Of a DNA stretch of 15,360 bases, positions 13,645-15,360 are shown piece by piece. Every line of letters begins with the position of its first letter. Position 1 is the first letter of the stretch. Both the position numbers and the translations under genes were made by a program. The notes under the pieces were generated by a model that saw only the letters and a list, made by a program, of their open reading frames with translations, made no database searches and was not told the DNA's origin. The DNA is taken from NCBI GenBank assembly GCA_902494065.1, contig CABURZ010000026.1:1-15360 (forward strand). The letters are read 5' to 3'. This DNA comes from an uncultured Sneathia sp. (lineage in GTDB: Bacteria > Fusobacteriota > Fusobacteriia > Fusobacteriales > Leptotrichiaceae).

Positions 13645-14967
13645 ATGAAGAGTTGGAAAGCTATACTTGCATTAGCAATACCTGTAGCAATGCAGAGTGT
13701 TATTAGGTCTATGATGAATATATTCGACCAAATTATGGTTGGAAAATTAGGTGCTATATCGGTTGTTTCAGTTGGACTTGCTACAAAAATATTTTTTGTT
13801 TTAGTCTTTACCATGACAGGTCTTACTACGGGTTTATCTATATTATCAGCACAACTAATGGGAAGTAATCAAAGTGAAAAAATTTCTAAAATACAGGGTA
13901 TGAGTTTATTTTCAGGTGGGATAATAACATTAGGGTTTATTATACTATCTACCGTATTTCCAGAATTTTGTATGAAACTTTTTACTAGCGATATTGAAGT
14001 TATACAAAAAGGAATAATATATCATAGAGCAATAGCATTAGGATATATTCCGTTCTATATTATGATAATATACAGTTCACTTTTAAGAAATGCAAAAATA
14101 GTGAAATTACCAATGATTATAGGTATATTTGGAGTGGTTTTAAATACCATACTAAACTATTTCTTAATTTCAAAATTAGGAATATTTGGGGCAGGTATTG
14201 CAACAAGTATATCACAATATACAAGCTGTATACTTTTACTAATTTTAGTATATAAAATGGGATTGATAGGAAACAGCTCCATAAAGCAATTAATAGAGTT
14301 TTTAAAGTTTGATAAAGATATTAAATTATACTGGATAATAACATTACCTATACTTATAGAAAATTTTAGTTTTATTGCAACAGATTCTATATCAAATTCC
14401 ATATATGGACACATGGGCACACAACAAACTATAGCAGTAACTATTATGTATCCTATTCAAGGGATAGTTATAGGTTTTTTCAGCGGATTTTCAACGGCTT
14501 CAGCAGTTTTAGTTGGAAATTATTTAGGAAATAACGAAAAAGATAAAGCTTGGAATACCTCTAAAAAGATATTGATTTTAGCAATTTTTGCACCTCTAAT
14601 TTTGGGCGGTTTTTACTACATTTTTAATGATTTATACTTAGGATTGTTTAATTTAAATGAATATTCATTTAACATGACAAAAAAAGTAATAGGTCTTATG
14701 ATATTTTTCTTGCCTATAAAGATATTTAATATGACAATCACAAATGGAGCATTATCAGCAGGTGGACAAACGAAATTTGTACTTTATCAATCAATACTAG
14801 GCTCATGGCTGTTTGCAGTTCCACTAGGATATATATCAGCATTTGTATTAAAATTACCTATTTATTTAGTGTTTGTAGCTATTTCATTAGAAGAAATATT
14901 GCGAGCTTCATTATGTTTTCATAAATATATGAAAAAAACGTGGCTTAATAATTTGGTTAAAAATTAG
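13645..14967 (+). CDS. MATE family efflux transporter
   Basis: Multidrug and toxic compound extrusion type transporter in the cytoplasmic membrane, normally a Na+ or H+ antiporter. At 440 residues it has about 12 hydrophobic segments in two related halves. The N-terminal half opens with the typical LAIPVAMQSVIRSMMNIFDQIMVGKLG pattern (MatE signature, residues 10-36) and the second half has the matching LPILIENFSFIATDS segment near residues 232-246. The ATG is preceded by AAAGGAAG at seven bases, and the gene has its own promoter, divergent from ahpC. The substrate cannot be read from sequence. No terminator is visible before the next small gene, 28 bases downstream. Confidence 0.93.
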   Translation: MKSWKAILALAIPVAMQSVIRSMMNIFDQIMVGKLGAISVVSVGLATKIFFVLVFTMTGLTTGLSILSAQLMGSNQSEKISKIQGMSLFSGGIITLGFIILSTVFPEFCMKLFTSDIEVIQKGIIYHRAIALGYIPFYIMIIYSSLLRNAKIVKLPMIIGIFGVVLNTILNYFLISKLGIFGAGIATSISQYTSCILLLILVYKMGLIGNSSIKQLIEFLKFDKDIKLYWIITLPILIENFSFIATDSISNSIYGHMGTQQTIAVTIMYPIQGIVIGFFSGFSTASAVLVGNYLGNNEKDKAWNTSKKILILAIFAPLILGGFYYIFNDLYLGLFNLNEYSFNMTKKVIGLMIFFLPIKIFNMTITNGALSAGGQTKFVLYQSILGSWLFAVPLGYISAFVLKLPIYLVFVAISLEEILRASLCFHKYMKKTWLNNLVKN

Positions 14968-14995
14968 GTTTAATTATTAAAAGGTGGGGTATGTT

Positions 14996-15181
14996 ATGAA
15001 TTTAGATACAAATAATATATTTTCAATTACAGAAGCAAATAAAAATTTTTCTAGAGTGGCAAAGTGTGTTGAACAAAATGATGAAACTGTAAGTAAAGAA
15101 GAATTAAAAAAAGTTTCTGATATGCTAATAGAACAAAACAGTAGAGTTTATGAAGCTTTAGCTAATGAAGAAATTAAATGA
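14996..15181 (+). CDS. Phd/YefM-like antitoxin, probably internally deleted, 61 aa
   Basis: The N-terminus (NIFSITEANKNFSRVAKCVE, residues 6-25) is the DNA-binding, dimer-forming start of Phd/YefM antitoxins. In the family the next residues form a beta strand of the type VxIxKNxKPxxVL; here the chain jumps from DETV straight to a C-terminal helical part (SKEELKKVSDMLIEQNSRVYEALAN), so about 20-25 residues seem to be missing in frame. I use the ATG at 14996, nine bases after AAGGTG, not the GTG at 14984. It ends in TGA. No toxin gene (Doc, YoeB or other) follows within the window. It is probably a remnant or orphan DNA-binding protein, possibly co-transcribed with the MATE gene. Confidence 0.6.
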   Translation: MNLDTNNIFSITEANKNFSRVAKCVEQNDETVSKEELKKVSDMLIEQNSRVYEALANEEIK

Positions 15182-15360
15182 AAGTGAAATTATTGTATAT
15201 GTTAAAATAATAATGTACAAAAATTTGTTTTTTGTTAAATAAGAAAAAATTTTTCTTGCAATTGTATATGCAGTTACTACAAATTTTTTAAATTTTTACA
15301 GAAACTAAAGAAATTAAAATATTTAAAAAAGTTACTAGAAAAGAATTTAAAAAGATGTAA
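15182..15360. other. AT-rich stretch with a short open frame at its end
   Basis: Very AT-rich DNA with no convincing promoter or terminator; AAGAAAAAATTTTTCTT at 15241-15257 could form only a weak A-T hairpin. From 15292 an open frame with no start codon encodes about 22 residues (IFTETKEIKIFKKVTRKEFK, then KM) and ends in TAA at the last base. It might be the tail of a deleted gene, for instance of a lost toxin, but it is too short to identify. Confidence 0.4.

Noticed and set aside
14984..14986. GTG start for the antitoxin gene
   Set aside because: This GTG is part of the AAGGTGGGG ribosome binding region; the ATG at 14996 is well spaced from it.

Overview
The window is about 15.4 kb of very AT-rich bacterial DNA with standard (code 11) genes, TATAAT/TTGACA promoters, AGGAGG-type ribosome binding sites and short T-tailed terminators. 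A DnaK of Gram-positive type (no proteobacterial-style insertion in the ATPase domain) sits in a CIRCE-controlled hrcA-grpE-dnaK-dnaJ operon, in a genome that also encodes a trimeric (YadA-like) autotransporter. That combination fits Fusobacteriota, most likely Leptotrichiaceae (Sneathia / Streptobacillus / Leptotrichia relatives). The lineage is inferred from gene content and base composition, not from a search.

Region 1 (1-2980) is surface-related and accessory. A run of at least 12 G lies directly upstream of an extended -10 box, where the -35/-10 spacer should be. It is followed by an unrecognised secreted protein, then a trimeric autotransporter adhesin with signal peptide, YadA head, neck, a stalk of five SAY..W repeats joined by collagen-like Gly-X-Y triplets, a YadA anchor and a C-terminal coiled coil. 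The adhesin is broken by one in-frame TGA exactly at a glycine position of a collagen-like run, and its 5' end looks shifted by one base from the well-placed ATG. A lone IS3/IS150-type OrfA-like gene follows and ends in a terminator. The layout suggests a phase-variable surface locus now off or decaying.

Region 2 (2981-7650) is the heat-shock operon: a TTGACA-N17-TATCAT promoter, an imperfect CIRCE over the expected transcription start, then hrcA, grpE (overlapping hrcA), dnaK, an intergenic hairpin without a U-tract, and dnaJ. It converges on a small alarmone synthetase gene through a shared bidirectional hairpin that holds both stop codons.

Region 3 (7631-11660): the small alarmone synthetase (minus) diverges from a membrane-anchored PpiD/SurA-like parvulin foldase. 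After a strong terminator come an ADP-ribosylglycohydrolase and yqgF (ruvX), which converge on cutC through a second shared terminator.

Region 4 (11636-13620, minus strand): ahpC, a stand-alone AhpF N-terminal-domain protein starting within the ahpC stop codon, a UUCG-loop terminator, then cutC. This is a peroxide-reduction pair whose flavin reductase half is missing locally.

Region 5 (13590-15360): a MATE transporter divergent from ahpC, a shortened Phd/YefM-like antitoxin with no visible toxin, and an AT-rich stretch with one short open frame at the end. I saw no tRNA, rRNA or CRISPR array.
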